DNA of 64,000 nt, taken from Atriophallophorus winterbourni (taxonomy: Eukaryota > Platyhelminthes > Trematoda > Plagiorchiida > Microphallidae). The stretch covers positions 55,552-119,551 of the forward strand of contig JACCGJ010013513.1 of assembly GCA_013407085.1 (NCBI GenBank), read 5' to 3'. The translations under genes and the position numbers were made by a program. Under the pieces are notes generated by a model. That model saw only the letters and a list, made by a program, of their open reading frames with translations, had not been told where the DNA came from and did no database searches. This document shows positions 30,931 through 41,734 of the stretch, one piece after another (the first letter of the stretch is position 1; each line of letters begins with the position of its first letter).

Positions 30931-31770
30931 CGTTTTGCTTATATAGCTTTCCATCCGCAACCGAAGACGGAAAAAGTTTGGCGAGCTACGGTATCTCTAC
31001 TGTATGTCAAAAGCGCCTCTGGAGGAATAAGTCAAATTTTGAATAGCGCAGGTACTAGAGAAACATACAAAACAGGTAGAACTCTCCGCTCCGTATTATT
31101 GCATCTCAAAGATAAGACTCCTTAAGGTTGTGCAACGAACTGCATCCACAAAATCAACTGCAAGAGTTGCGCGGGTGTTCACATTGGGCAAAGGTCTAGA
31201 GAACTCTGCACTAGGGTAAACGGACACAGGAAACGAGTGGGAAAGCGACCCGGAAATCTCAGTGAATATTTATCACTGATTCAGGATATTACCCTAGCTG
31301 AACACGTGTCAGACACTGGACACAGTGTAGATCTTGACAACGTGGAAGTGATAAGACGGGGTGTGAAATCTTATAGGGAAAGACTTCACGCCGAGTCTGT
31401 TGAAATAACAAAGGCTGGGGCGCAAGCGGTGAACAAGGTGGATGGGACGGATATCTCAACAATCTGTCGTTCGGATCTGCAGCGGATAAGGATTAAAAAA
31501 CATCGCACCTAATACGCAAATGATTACGTAAGCAGTGTGTCAGCAGACGCTGACCTGTGCAATTAATAAACAATAATGGATGAACACAGCAATTAGGGGG
31601 AATGATCATTTATCTTGATCTTCCCTGTCTAGCTTAGAGAACTCATGATCAGCCATTTAAACCTGAACACTGTTCGTACCGACACCCTTGGTCTGACGAA
31701 GCTTCTGTGTTCAGATACGGAACGTTACCAAAAACTTACTATAACCGATTCATTGCAAACTTTATTTTCA
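30931..31770 (+). mobile_element. Penelope-like element, right copy of an inverted pair
   Basis: The right copy starts near RNRRRKKFGELRYLY (30957) and carries the GIY-YIG part (GKRPGNLSEYLSLIQDITLA from 31240) and the 3' UTR to about 31760. It mirrors 29617-30433 at high identity. It lacks the reverse transcriptase present in the left copy, so it is 5'-truncated. Confidence 0.88.
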
Positions 31771-33090
31771 TCATTATGGACTTCCGATCGCTCTCGAATA
31801 TTTTCAAATAATTTTTCTCGTATTCGTTTTCAGTATACAACATAAGATCTTTTAAAGGAGAAGTAATTTCGACTATCGCTGGGTGAGATTTTGACTACAA
31901 ATTCGAAAGTTGGAATCTTCGATGGTATGTTGAGTAAATTTAATATCTGCAACCGTATACGATTTCTACATGCCAGAAATCAAAACTACGGAATTTAAAT
32001 ATAACTTTCTCACGTGGCAATTGTTTTCTACTTTACTGTGACTATTTTCATTCTCATTTTATTAGCTGGATAAAGATTACGAAAGATAACATATGTTTTT
32101 ACCTTTTTAATATCACTCGTTTGTTCAAGTCAGTTAACGTGTTGTCTTCACAATTGAAAACAATTTTTAATAGTGTTGTAGTGACAGTTAGATCTCCGGG
32201 ACTTCCTCTTATTAGAAATCCAGAAACCCATGTAAAACAATATTGACATATATGTAGTAACATCTGATCTTACTTATACGTCTTGCGACCGTTCCCCTAA
32301 GCAATATAGTTGTTGCAATCATTTAGAATTCGACGCATATGTAGAGCGTTGGGATAGTGATGATCTCGACTTTCGGTTAACAATAAATGTAATGCTAAGC
32401 TTGAGCTGCCACATTTGTTCAACAAGCATCTTAGCATGAATTTCAGTTGATGAAAATGCTAAGTATGAATACTTATTAAGTCTAGGTGTCTTCTGAGACA
32501 CTTCAACCGTTAGGTCGCTGAGTAGGATTAGCTGAGCAAATATGTACTAAGAAAATACTAATATACTAATGAAAATATGGTTCAAAAATCTCAGCTAAGT
32601 TGATAATGCGATTTAAGATTGTAGTGTCAGTCGCTAGTACGAGGGCCGTCTTTCGGAGAGTCAACAGTTTCAGAAGCTAGAAAGCAGTTCAAAAAATTGT
32701 TTCATATCCCTGGCTTGGTGACTTCATGATTAGTTCATAGAACAGCTTTTCAATTTTTGCACACACAACTTTGACGCTAAACATGGAAAATTCGCGTTAT
32801 GAAACATATGTACCTCCAAAAAAAGCTTCTCGTAATTTGTGCCGCAATCTAGCTTTGATGATTTTAACAGAGTTGAAAATTTCAACGGCAATTTACACGG
32901 AAATTGAACATGATATTTAGTTTCATAATACCGAAAATTTATGACGAATCAAATGAGATATTTAAATTAATTTTTACCGCAATAAGCTTGAAACCGTCTA
33001 CAAAATAAAACGTCAACAATCTGCTCACAGTACATTTTGAACCTCCAGCAATTTAAAATTTTTATTGAAATTTAAGTGTTGCTTAGTTCA
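31771..33090. other. Intergenic, AT-rich
   Basis: No supported coding region or repeat was seen. Confidence 0.45.
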
Positions 33091-33094
33091 AGCA

Positions 33095-34849
33095 TCCATC
33101 CACGAATGATCAGACTGCTAGCGCCTATATTAGGTGTTCCGATCTCAGAACTTTTCACATCATCCCTCAGTCAGAGTACCATTACTTTGGACTGGAGAAC
33201 AGACGTTGTAGTGCCTATCCATAAGGGAGGAGCTTCCTCGGCGGTCACAAATTACCGCCCGGTTAGCCTCGCTAGTGTACTATGTGAGGTTATGGAAAGA
33301 TTGATCCGCGATAAAATATGTGGATATCTAACCAAACACTCTCTTTTAAATGGCGCACAACACGGCTTTCTAAAAGGTAGGTCATGTCTGACAAATTTGT
33401 TGAGCTTTCTAAACGAGGTTACTAAGAAGATGGATGATGGTATAGCTGTAGAAGACTTCTATCTCGACTTTAGTAAGGCTTTTGATTCAGTCAACCATAG
33501 GCTCTTGCTTCTCAAACTCTCAGCCATAGGAATATCAGGGAACGTTCTGGGCTGGATTCGAGCATTCCTTAGCTACCGTTCCTCTACTGTCAGGGTAGAT
33601 GATACTTACTCCGCAAGTGCGCATGTAACGAGTGGGGTTCCCCAGGGCTCAGTCTTGGGGCCTTTGCTGTTCCTAATCTTCATTGATGATCCAGCCAACC
33701 AACTGCGCTCACCCTGTTATATGTTTGCTGACGACGTTAAAATTGTCGGTAGGTCGGATAACTCCGATCTGAAAAGTGACGTGGAAGCTGTAACAGCATG
33801 GGCGGGTGAGTGGGACGTTCCCCTTAACCTAGATAAGAGTCACTTGCTCTCTACACTAGCAGGCAACATGATTGTGTCTACGCCCTCAGCTAACACGGAG
33901 TTCCGTAGGGTAAAGTCTACTAAGGACCTAGGAATCGTAGTCTCCGCAAACTTTAAGTGGGCTGACCAATGTTGCGCTGCAGCTCAAAGGGCCAGGAGGG
34001 AACTCTTTCGACTACGTTCAGCCCTCACTTTCAAAAAAGCTGAGGTGCTATTGCCCCTCTACAAGGCAATAGTAAGGCCACATTAAGAATACTGTATCCA
34101 GGCTTGGAAGCCGCAATACCAGAAGCATATCATGCAGCTAGAAAAGGTACAGAAGCTGGCCACTCGCATGATCGAGTGGTTAGCATACACCAATTATGAA
34201 AATCGTCTATTAACACTAGGACTTTTCTCACTTAGGGAAGATCTTATAGAGACCTTTAAGGTTGTCAAAGGATTAATTGTCTCGATTTCGATTACTTCTT
34301 TCGGTTCTCTCCTTTGGTTGGTACACGAGGGCACAGTCTTAAGCTAAGTGAACAGCACACCAGGCTCGAATCCAGAACGCACTTCTTTAGAATCCGTATA
34401 GTGAACGCGTGGAACTCACTTCTCGCAGAACAAACCATGGCAACTTCAGTAATTGCGCTCAAACATGGGCTGGACGAACGGTGGCAGGTGCTCTTCCCGG
34501 AGCATTACACTTAAGACTAAATCCCTCCATATTCATGATAAAAAACACAAAAATATTCGAAAAACATTTTGAAACACAAAAAGAGTTTCTTTTTCTCGCA
34601 TTTGTGGAAATAAACTGCTGTCCATCGTCTTTTTATTCGATTGGACATGCAACATGCATAACTCTCTCACCTTTCGGTGATGAGACATCTCCCATATTCC
34701 GTTCACAGTTACACACGCCTGTGTTACTTACGAATCAATCCTGGTAGTGGTGGGTGTTTTTGAGCACACCCCACGAAAGAATCTGGGCACTCGTTTCGAC
34801 TTGGTCGACTATCGCCCTGTGATACTGATACTGATACTGATATAGTACG
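33095..34849 (+). mobile_element. CR1-like LINE, 5'-truncated, largely open
   Basis: One open frame to 34086 covers most of a reverse transcriptase: NYRPVSLASVL, QHGFLKGRSCLTNLLSFL, DFSKAFDSVNHR, SGVPQGSVLGPLLFLIF and the catalytic FADD (CYMFADDVKIV near 33725). A TAA in RPH-stop-EYCIQAW follows. The rest is in two frames: EKVQKLATRMIEWLAY, then a frameshift near 34290, then GHSLKLSEQHTRLESRTHFF to a stop at 34514. The 3' UTR ends in three GATACT units at 34821-34842. It is a relatively young copy. The missing N-terminal half marks 5' truncation at insertion. Confidence 0.9.
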
Positions 34850-35110
34850 GCCTTGGAATTCTAGCGACTTTTGAATTTTGGGAATCTGCTCTTGTTCAAT
34901 AGTTCAATAGTATATTTATGGTAAAATAAGCACATAGCTTGAAATAACCACAGGATGTGTTTACAGTGGATCGAAAAAATAGGATAGAGAAAAAAACGGG
35001 TGCGGGGGGATAAACGTTATCTCCACTACCAATTTGTGCTAGGCTGAAAAAGGGGTGTAGCATTGAAATAAAAAGTCTATCTAACTACTTTTTGTTTAGA
35101 CAATGCGTCA

Positions 35111-35290
35111 GTGAGCTAGGGGTGTATTGGTCATGTGCTTCGCCTAAGTGTCCCGAGGTCGCAGGTTCGAGTATCGGTGGCGGAATAATTTTCTAAAAAT
35201 TATTCGTCATCGGATTGAAGACACATCTTTTTTTCCAAATAGGATTTTCTAACTTTTATCTCTCTTATCTTAATTTTGATTTCTTCCTAA
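35111..35290 (+). mobile_element. tRNA-derived SINE with LINE-derived 3' tail
   Basis: A tRNA-like head has an A-box-like GGTGTATTGGTCA at 35121-35133 and a B box GGTTCGAGTA at 35164-35173, at the normal spacing for an internal RNA polymerase III promoter. The sequence from about 35186 (TAATTTTCTAAAAATTATTC, GTCATCGGATTGAAGACACA, TCTAACTTTTAT) matches the reverse complement of 35605-35706. That is the 3' UTR of the CR1-like fragment just downstream on the other strand. It does not fold as a full tRNA. Confidence 0.65.
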
Positions 35291-35558
35291 GCAATCTCCC
35301 TCTCTCATTTTATCCGCTCCCTTGATTTTTTTCATTTCCATTTCGTTGAGTTTTGCATCTGCTGGTTCAGCGAAACGGTGCACGAATGGTTGCAGAGATT
35401 GAGAAAAGGAACTGTGGGGAGAGTCATTAGTGAGAGTGTCATTAGGAAACGTATCAAAAGATGGATCCAGCTCATTAGAGCTGGAACTTTCCTTGAGCAC
35501 TGCACCCGCTATTACTTGTAGTTTGTTAGTAGGCATTTATTTTATTTATTTATTTTTA
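35291..35558. other. Unassigned spacer with (TTTA)n
   Basis: Contains an 88-codon minus frame of low-complexity polar sequence with no match I recognise, and a TTTATTTATTTATTT run at 35539-35556 that is the tail of the next element. Confidence 0.4.
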
Positions 35559-36060
35559 TTAACAACTATCAGCCAGTGGTTTGTTTGAACTTCTGTCGCT
35601 TTGGACAAAATTGAAATTGAGATAAGGGATATAGAAGTTAGACAACGCTATTTGGAAGCAATGATGTGTCTTAAATCCGATGACGAATTATTTACAGAAA
35701 ATAATTTCGCCATAATTACAGGCAGTACCTTATACACTAGTTGCTTGAATTGATTTTCAGATCTTGCTGAAATAACCTCTTCCGGAAGCGCATTCCACAA
35801 GTTAACAATTCCCTTTGGGAGCGTGAATTCCTGTCTTAGGCTTAGTGGCTAAAAGCCAATCACGCTCCCAGATTTCCTTCGATGGTATGCGGTTGAGCAC
35901 CCGGCACTTCGATATTGAGTATGCAGTTCGTACGTTTCGCACGTTCTTGTTTCCGGATATCTGGAAAGTAAGGTAGGGGTTCTCGTTACAAGCACGGTTA
36001 TAGGTCATCTATTCGGGAAACAATGAAATAATATACGTGAACAATGTATGATGTATGAAA
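35559..36060 (-). mobile_element. CR1-like LINE subfamily 3, 3' end
   Basis: Minus-strand frames read KNVRNVRTAYSISKCRVLNR near 35930, then LPKGIVNLWNALPEEVISA near 35815-35760. That is the typical C-terminal end of CR1-like proteins, where a stretch like VNLWNALP is common. The 3' UTR is shared with the SINE at 35.1k, and the end is an AAATA-type tail. Confidence 0.75.
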
Positions 36061-36074
36061 TCACTAGCTTAGTC

Positions 36075-36160
36075 GAGACAAAGTGCAGCACAGTCATAGA
36101 CTGCATGTGGGCTAAGATGATGTCAGGTTGCTCAGCCCTAGACAGATGTCAGATGTAAAA
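36075..36160 (+). repeat. Hairpin-bearing short interspersed repeat, copy 3 (diverged)
   Basis: AGCACAGTCATAGACTGCAT, then GTGGGCTAAGATGATGTCAG and GTTGCTCAGCCCTAGACAG. The CAGTC/GACTG stem is kept with loop ATA. Confidence 0.75.
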
Positions 36161-36164
36161 ATAC

Positions 36165-37930
36165 GTTTTTTTTGTTTTTTTATAAGTTTTTTTAGAAAAT
36201 GTGCGGAAATATGGTTGGCCATTTAGCATCTAATTCCCTTTTAATGCTTAACGCATTTGGGAGGTTTACTATACAATCTGGGGTCTTGTTCCAGAAGTTG
36301 ACCACACGGTTGCTGAAAAAGTGATCACGTGCTAGCAGCCTGGTTCTACTCTTAAGAAGTTTCATAGAATTACATCTTATAGATGTTTTAGGGGCAGGTA
36401 TAAGGAGTTCAGTTATATTATCACCCGTAAGACCCTTTAGAATCTTAAAGGCTTCTATTAGGTCGCCTCTATTAGGTCGCAGCTCTTCTCCAAGTTTATT
36501 ATATTATTATTATTATTACACAAGTCTTTACAGACGATGTGCCAACAAGTATACCATGAAGAGGGTACATGATGAAAGAAAAATGTAGGTTCCATGGTTC
36601 TTGTTGAAGGCGACATACTACCCGGTTGCCAAGGCCGAAGTAGGGGGTTGGCTTAGGGGACCCCACCCGGAGCCTTTGACTCAAAAGTCTACCCGCAAGG
36701 CAGCGGTTTTTTTCCTTCACGAGAGCCGGTGACCATTTTGAGGGTTCTTGCGCCTCTCTTGAAGTGCCTCGGCGATTGTTCGAGTACGCCTCTCTAGCCT
36801 TTGCACGACCAGGTGCAACCTGCAAGGCAGCAAGGATTTTTCCTCAGGGTTCACTCCCGAAGCCTTTCCCGCAATCGGGTATGCCGCAAGGCAGCGGAGG
36901 TTTGGAATAAGGGTTTTCCTTCCCTTAGATGGACTGCCCTCCCAGGCTGACGAGCTCCATCTACCCGGAGCAAACTGGTTTTGAGGCGCCAGTCATCCGC
37001 CTTTGCCCCTTCTCCTGTCAGTAAAAGCAGTTCCGCCATGCGCAGGCCAGGAGCTGGGCTTTGGTTGTCAGAGGCTGTTTGAGACGCACGCCATATGGGA
37101 GCATTTTATAGACAGTGGGAGCTCATCCCCACTGCCGCCCCCGGCTGTGACAACCTTGGAACCAAGTTTAGTGACAAGTCCCATGTTCTTTTCAACTCGA
37201 TTACTTTTTATAAATCAGAGATAAGCGTATCTCTACTATCGTTTTCTTGGATTTTAGTATCATCAGCAAATAGGAAGCAACGTGACATCAAGCCGGCTGC
37301 CAGATGGTTTAAAAAAATAAGAAAAAGTAGTGGACCAATCACTGAGCCTTGAGGCACTCCACTGATTCCTCCGAGCACACCCCTGAAATTCTAACATAGT
37401 TAGTGTGATTGGTTAAGAAGCTCTCTAACCATCGACGTAATTCCCCTGTGACGTCACACATCCTTAGCTTGTACAGAAGGTACCTATGGTTTACTGAGTC
37501 AAATGCCTTTTGAAAATCAAGGTAGCACACTTCGACTTCTCTCCCTTCATCGAGCCGTAATGTCACTTCATCAAGAAAGCTCAGAAGATTGGATAGGCAG
37601 GACCTTCCTTTAAACAATCCGTGCTGGGCATCGGATAGTAAGGAATTGGCTACCAAATGTTTGCATATCTGGTGCCAAGCACTTGCAAAGAATGCTAGTC
37701 AGGCTTACTGGCCTATAGTTGCGTACATCCGAACTGGGACCCTTTTTGTATATGACTACTACCGCCGCTCGTTTCCAATCATACGGTAATAAACACTGGA
37801 ATAAGGTAGCTGCAAAAAGATTGCTGATTGCAAGGTTAACTATATTCGCGAACAGTTGAAGAATAACCAGATGTATACCGTCGGGGCCAGCCGACTTATT
37901 TTTATCCACCTGTGGCATGTAGCCTGATCC
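36165..37930 (-). mobile_element. CR1-like LINE, internally deleted, split by an insertion
   Basis: The minus strand from 37930 gives KSAGPDGIHLVILQLF, NYRPVSLTSILC, HGLFKGRSCLSNLLSFLDE, DFQKAFDSVNHR, GVPQGSVIGPLLFLIF and FADD (near 37270). It continues to WDLSLNLEKS, where a 663-bp element is inserted at 36499-37161. After the insertion the frame resumes near RGDLIEAFKILKGL and ends VVNFWNK...PTIFPH before an A-rich tail near 36165. About 250 codons between these two parts are deleted. Confidence 0.85.
36499..37161 (-). mobile_element. Non-autonomous retroelement with 9-bp target-site duplication
   Basis: A 663-bp insert is flanked by CCAAGTTTA at 36490-36498 and 37162-37170, inside the CR1 copy. 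On the minus strand its 3' end is GGCACATCGTCTGTAAAGAC, then TTGTGTAATAATAATAATAT. This is the same end as the LINE whose tail lies at 38812. The body is GC-rich, with phrases repeated in the copy at 205-690 and, in part, in the element at 41735-42289. It contains TATAAA on the minus strand (near 37103). No conserved ORF is present, so it probably moves with the machinery of the LINE that shares its tail. Confidence 0.85.
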
Positions 37931-38165
37931 AGGCAAAGTGCCGCACAGTCAGAGACTGCACGCCGGCTAAGATACTGTCAGGTTGCCCAGGCCTAGACAG
38001 ATATGAGGAAGAAAAAAGAACAGGAAATGGTAGTGAGACTCCAGTCTGTTGCAGCTCACAACGTCTGGTCAATCAATTTAGCTGCACAGCACAAAGTACT
38101 GCACGATTGGGTGTGAGAAAGAACGCAGGTAGACACACCTGTGACAGATCTGTGGTGACCATTTC
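37912..38165 (+). repeat. Hairpin-bearing short interspersed repeat, copy 4 (long form)
   Basis: AGCCTGATCCAGGCAAAGTG, CACAGTCAGAGACTGCAC and GGTTGCCCAGGCCTAGACAG, then GGTAGTGAGACTCCAG and GGTCAATCAATTTAGC and a final CTGCACGATTG. The copy at 38.56k shares all of these blocks, defining a unit of about 220 bp. Confidence 0.85.
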
Positions 38166-38559
38166 CTAATTAACCTCCACATAGCTAAAGAGAGGTGCTA
38201 TGCATTCATGAGTTTCTAAACGGTTACCTGAATTACGCCGATGAACACTGCCTAAGAATAAATGCAAAGCATCGGCTTTTTCCAATAAATTGATTACTAA
38301 TTTACAGCAAAATCAGAGAAAAGCGATTTGGAAATGGATTGTTAAGAAGAGCGTGGGAAATCAACCAAGTTGAACGTACCGCGCAAGACACTACGCTGAA
38401 AAATAAACAAGAATCGCTTTCCAGCAGGCTCCTGAATGTAGAAAATCAATGTACAGCTGCCATTAGGTCGATACATGTATTCGTTCGCGTTAACGTATAG
38501 CATGTACTATGTAATATATTTGGTGAAATCGTTTGACATAGACAATTTTGTTTTAAAGA
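38166..38559. other. Unassigned spacer
   Basis: No gene or repeat recognised between two copies of the short interspersed repeat. Confidence 0.4.
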
Positions 38560-38800
38560 AACCGAGGATTGTATGTATGAAAGCACAAGCCTGATCCAGG
38601 CAAAGTGCCGCACAGTCAGAGACTGCACGTGGGCTAAGATACTGTCAGGTTGCCCAGGCCTAGACAGATATGAGGGGGTAAATAGAAATAAAAATGGTAG
38701 TGAGACTCCAGCGTGTACTCGCATGCAGCTCACTACCGTTGGCCAATCAATTTAGCACGACGTTAGCCACACAGCACAGAAATGCTGCACGATTGCACAT
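38560..38800 (+). repeat. Hairpin-bearing short interspersed repeat, copy 5 (long form)
   Basis: It starts with TGTATGTATGAAAGCACAAG and contains the same two hairpins, GCCTG/CAGGC and CAGTC/GACTG with loops ATC and AGA. The downstream blocks are the same as at 37.9k. Confidence 0.85.
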
Positions 38801-38811
38801 CCGTGCACAGG

Positions 38812-40335
38812 ATTATTATTATATTATTATTATTACACAAGTCTTTACAGACGATGTGCCAACAAGTATACCATGAAGAAGGTACATAATGAAAAAAGGA
38901 AATAAAAGGGATTTTTTGTCTGTCTGTTTACACATGCCGTTTTTGATCTTTTTTTGTCTTTTTCGAATAAGGGAGGGTCACTGATAAACGGGGACACAAG
39001 CACCGCAGGTTTCTCGCCACTTGTTGCTTTCTTTTGCCACCACACTGAGTGTTATCAGCCACATATCTTCACGGTCCCTCGGACCCCACCCGGGTAAGCG
39101 CGATTTACCCACGATGGCTAGTGGGGCTGTTAGACGCTTGAGGGTCTTCCGCCAACTATTCCTTTGTCCGCCACGGCGACGTTTCCAATCAGGTCCAGCG
39201 AGAGCAAAAAGAGCTAGGCGAGGAAGGCATCGCTCATCCATACGGAGAACGTGCCCCAGCCATCTCAGCTGGCACATAGATATATGATCGGAGGGTGGCA
39301 CAGCGTGATCGCCAAGGACTGCCCTCCTGACGGCATCATTTTTGACTCTGTGTTGCCAGCTTAGACGAGCTATACTCCGCAGACAGCGATGATCAAACGT
39401 CGATAATCGTTGACTATCGGCTTGACGCAGCGTCCACGTCTCGTAGCCATACAGTAGAACTGCTCGTACGGTGGCCTGGTACACTCTACCCTTCAAGCGT
39501 AATCCAACATCGCGCCGGCGCCACAGATGCCGTAGCCCAGCGAAAGCATGGTGTGCTCTTTCAATCCGTGCTGTGATTTCAGCTTCGATATCGCCCCCAG
39601 TGGTGATGCAGCTCCCTAGGTAGGTGAATCTGTCAGTCACTTCCAGTTTATGGTCTTCGATCGTCAAATCAAGTGTTGGGTCTGTCCAATCCTGTAGGAA
39701 CACTTTGCATTTTGACGGAGAGAAATGTAACCCATACAGCGACAACTGATCAACGAGTAGATCCAAAGCGCTTTGTATGCCGCAAGCATCCTCTCCGAGG
39801 AGAGAAATGTCGTCAGCATAGTCTAGATCCATAACTCGTCGACCGGGGAGCAGGTCGATCCCACAATTCGGTAGCTGAGCTGTTGCTGCCTGCATGGCAT
39901 CGTTAATCGCAAAGTTGAATAGGAATGGGGAGATCGGACATCCTTGACGAACCCCGCTGGAAATGATAAACTGCTTGGATAAATCATCATAGGCTTTGAC
40001 TCTGTCGGTGGTGTGGCAGTACAGCTTCTTGAGCAGGATTACGTACTTCGGTGGGACCCCATGGCGAATGAGACAGTCCCAGAGAGCAGTTCTGTCAATG
40101 GAATCAAAAGCTGCTCGTATGTCAAAAAAGACGATAATTGTTGGGCGTGCGTGTTGGTAACGTTACTCCAAAATTTGGCGGAGCGTGAAGATTTGGTCCA
40201 CACACCCGCGTCCACCTCTGAAACCAGCCTGTTCTTCTCGGTACTCTGCTTCTCGGTAGCTGTTAAGCCTGGTCAGGATGATTGATGCAAACAGTTTAGA
40301 AACCACCGGTATGAGACTGATACCCCTGTGATTAC
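38812..40335 (-). mobile_element. LINE 3' segment, reverse transcriptase to (TAA)n tail
   Basis: The minus strand from about 40330 reads SLIPVVSKLFASIILTRLN, EQAGFRGGRGCVDQIFTLRQ, FFDIRAAFDSIDR, SSGVRQGCPISPFLFNF and the catalytic YADD (MDLDYADDISLLGED near 39835). It continues open to 38978 with TYLGSCITTGGDIEAEI, YGYETWTLRQADSQRL and LRWLGHVLRMDERCLPR. One TAA interrupts the fingers region near 40160. The 3' end CATCGTCTGTAAAGACTTGT precedes a (TAA)n tail at 38812-38836. The 305-aa stretch 39895-38978 is intact. Confidence 0.88.
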
Positions 40336-41170
40336 TGCACTCTTTCCTCGACCCTTGAATAACACCGCCGTCAAGTTCCGTTTGCGTGTATCTGGCGATG
40401 AAGAGGCCCAGGAAGCGGGACTTGCAGGAGTTGGTATTGCCCTGAGCTCACGCGCCGAGGCAGCCTTGGTTGACTGGTTACCTGTCATTAGCCGTTTGTG
40501 CGCCGTCCAACTTCGTGGCTCATGCAAAATCAGTCAACACAGGCGGAACACTCGTGCACTTTTCGTCATCGCAGCCTACGCCCCTACCGACTGCAGTGCT
40601 GACTTAGCGAAAGACGAATCCTACCGATGTCTAGACGAATTACTGCGTAAAGCACGAAAGTCGGATATTGTCATCCTGGCTGGCGATCTTAATGCCCGAG
40701 TTGGCCGCCTCTCACAAAGTGAACGACACCTCGGTGGTCCATATGGTCTCGATTGCGTCCGATCAGACAACGGTGAACGCCTGTTGAGTCTATGTGCTGA
40801 GCACCGCCTATTTCTCAGCAGCGTCAACTTCCGACATTCCAAACAACGGTCAGCAACATGGAGATCCCACTCGACAGAACTCTGGGCACAAATTGATCAC
40901 ATTGCGATCAGTTATCGATGGCGTTCCAGTGTGCAAGACTGCAGATCATATTGGTCGACCTGTCTATCATCAGACCACGCGTTAGTCTGTGCAAGCTTAA
41001 CTATGCGTTTCAGCTGATCGCGTAAAAAAATATCATGAGGCTGGATACGCTTAAACTATCAGATAGATCAGTGACAGAGAACTATCTAATGCACTTGGAC
41101 CCCATCCCGATAATATTGAGGAGCATTGGGCTCAAATCCAAAGCGCAATGTATCATGCTGGCCTGGATCT
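40336..41170 (+). mobile_element. LINE 5' segment, inverted: endonuclease
   Basis: It has opposite orientation to the reverse transcriptase immediately left of it. The frame to 41017 shows AQEAGLAGVGIALSSRAEAA, FVIAAYAPTDC, the catalytic-type AGDLNARVG (near 40685), DNGERLLSLCAEHRLFL, WAQIDHIAI and SSDHALVCASL. These are motifs of the apurinic-like endonuclease of the same LINE. The linker (EEHWAQIQSAMYHAGLD, ending near 41170) continues in a shifted frame. The first part of the endonuclease is missing at the junction. Confidence 0.85.
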
Positions 41171-41360
41171 ATACCTTATGGTATCTCTCAAGTGCCAGCA
41201 AAACCATTCATGCCAAGAAAGTCAACAGATAGACGTCAAACGAACTGGGTCTCAGCCCAGCGCCTTCTGAGTCAAAGGCTCTGATCGAAAACCTCAATTA
41301 TTCTGTTGTCCGAGCATTATTGGTTTTGCGGTAACCTAACGCACGTTTTACGATTATCTT
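41171..41360 (+). repeat. 190-bp direct repeat, copy A
   Basis: Equal in length to 43293-43482 and nearly identical to it: starts ATACCTTATGGTATCTCTCA and ends ACGCACGTTTTACGATTATC plus TT. It abuts the inverted LINE segment exactly. Origin unknown. Confidence 0.85.
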
Positions 41361-41734
41361 CTATTTGACACAGTGGCACGATAACTATTTTTTAAATCGA
41401 ATTTTCGCCGTGCCGTTGTGCCATATATTCAAAAACTGCATGGTGTGATATTTAAAAAAATGTTTTTCTATATAACATTTTGCGAATCTGCCTATCCCAC
41501 TTTGCATAGCTCTGTGTCTGCCTCCACGCTTTCGGTGTTCGAGTATTGTCTGTAGCACGCCACGAAGTATGTAGATATGAAACTACAAACCTGGAGTCAC
41601 ATAATATAGCATGAAAATTCTCAAACTAGTAAAATAAAAATAAATTTCCCGGAGACATGAATTTCTGTTTTATCTAAGAGTAAAATCTGCTTTCGCACTT
41701 GATGCAACTTGAATTCTCTCCTACATATCTCCAT

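Noticed and set aside
35111..35185. tRNA gene
   Set aside because: The B box is good, but acceptor and anticodon arms do not pair, and the 3' side is a LINE tail. A SINE fits better.
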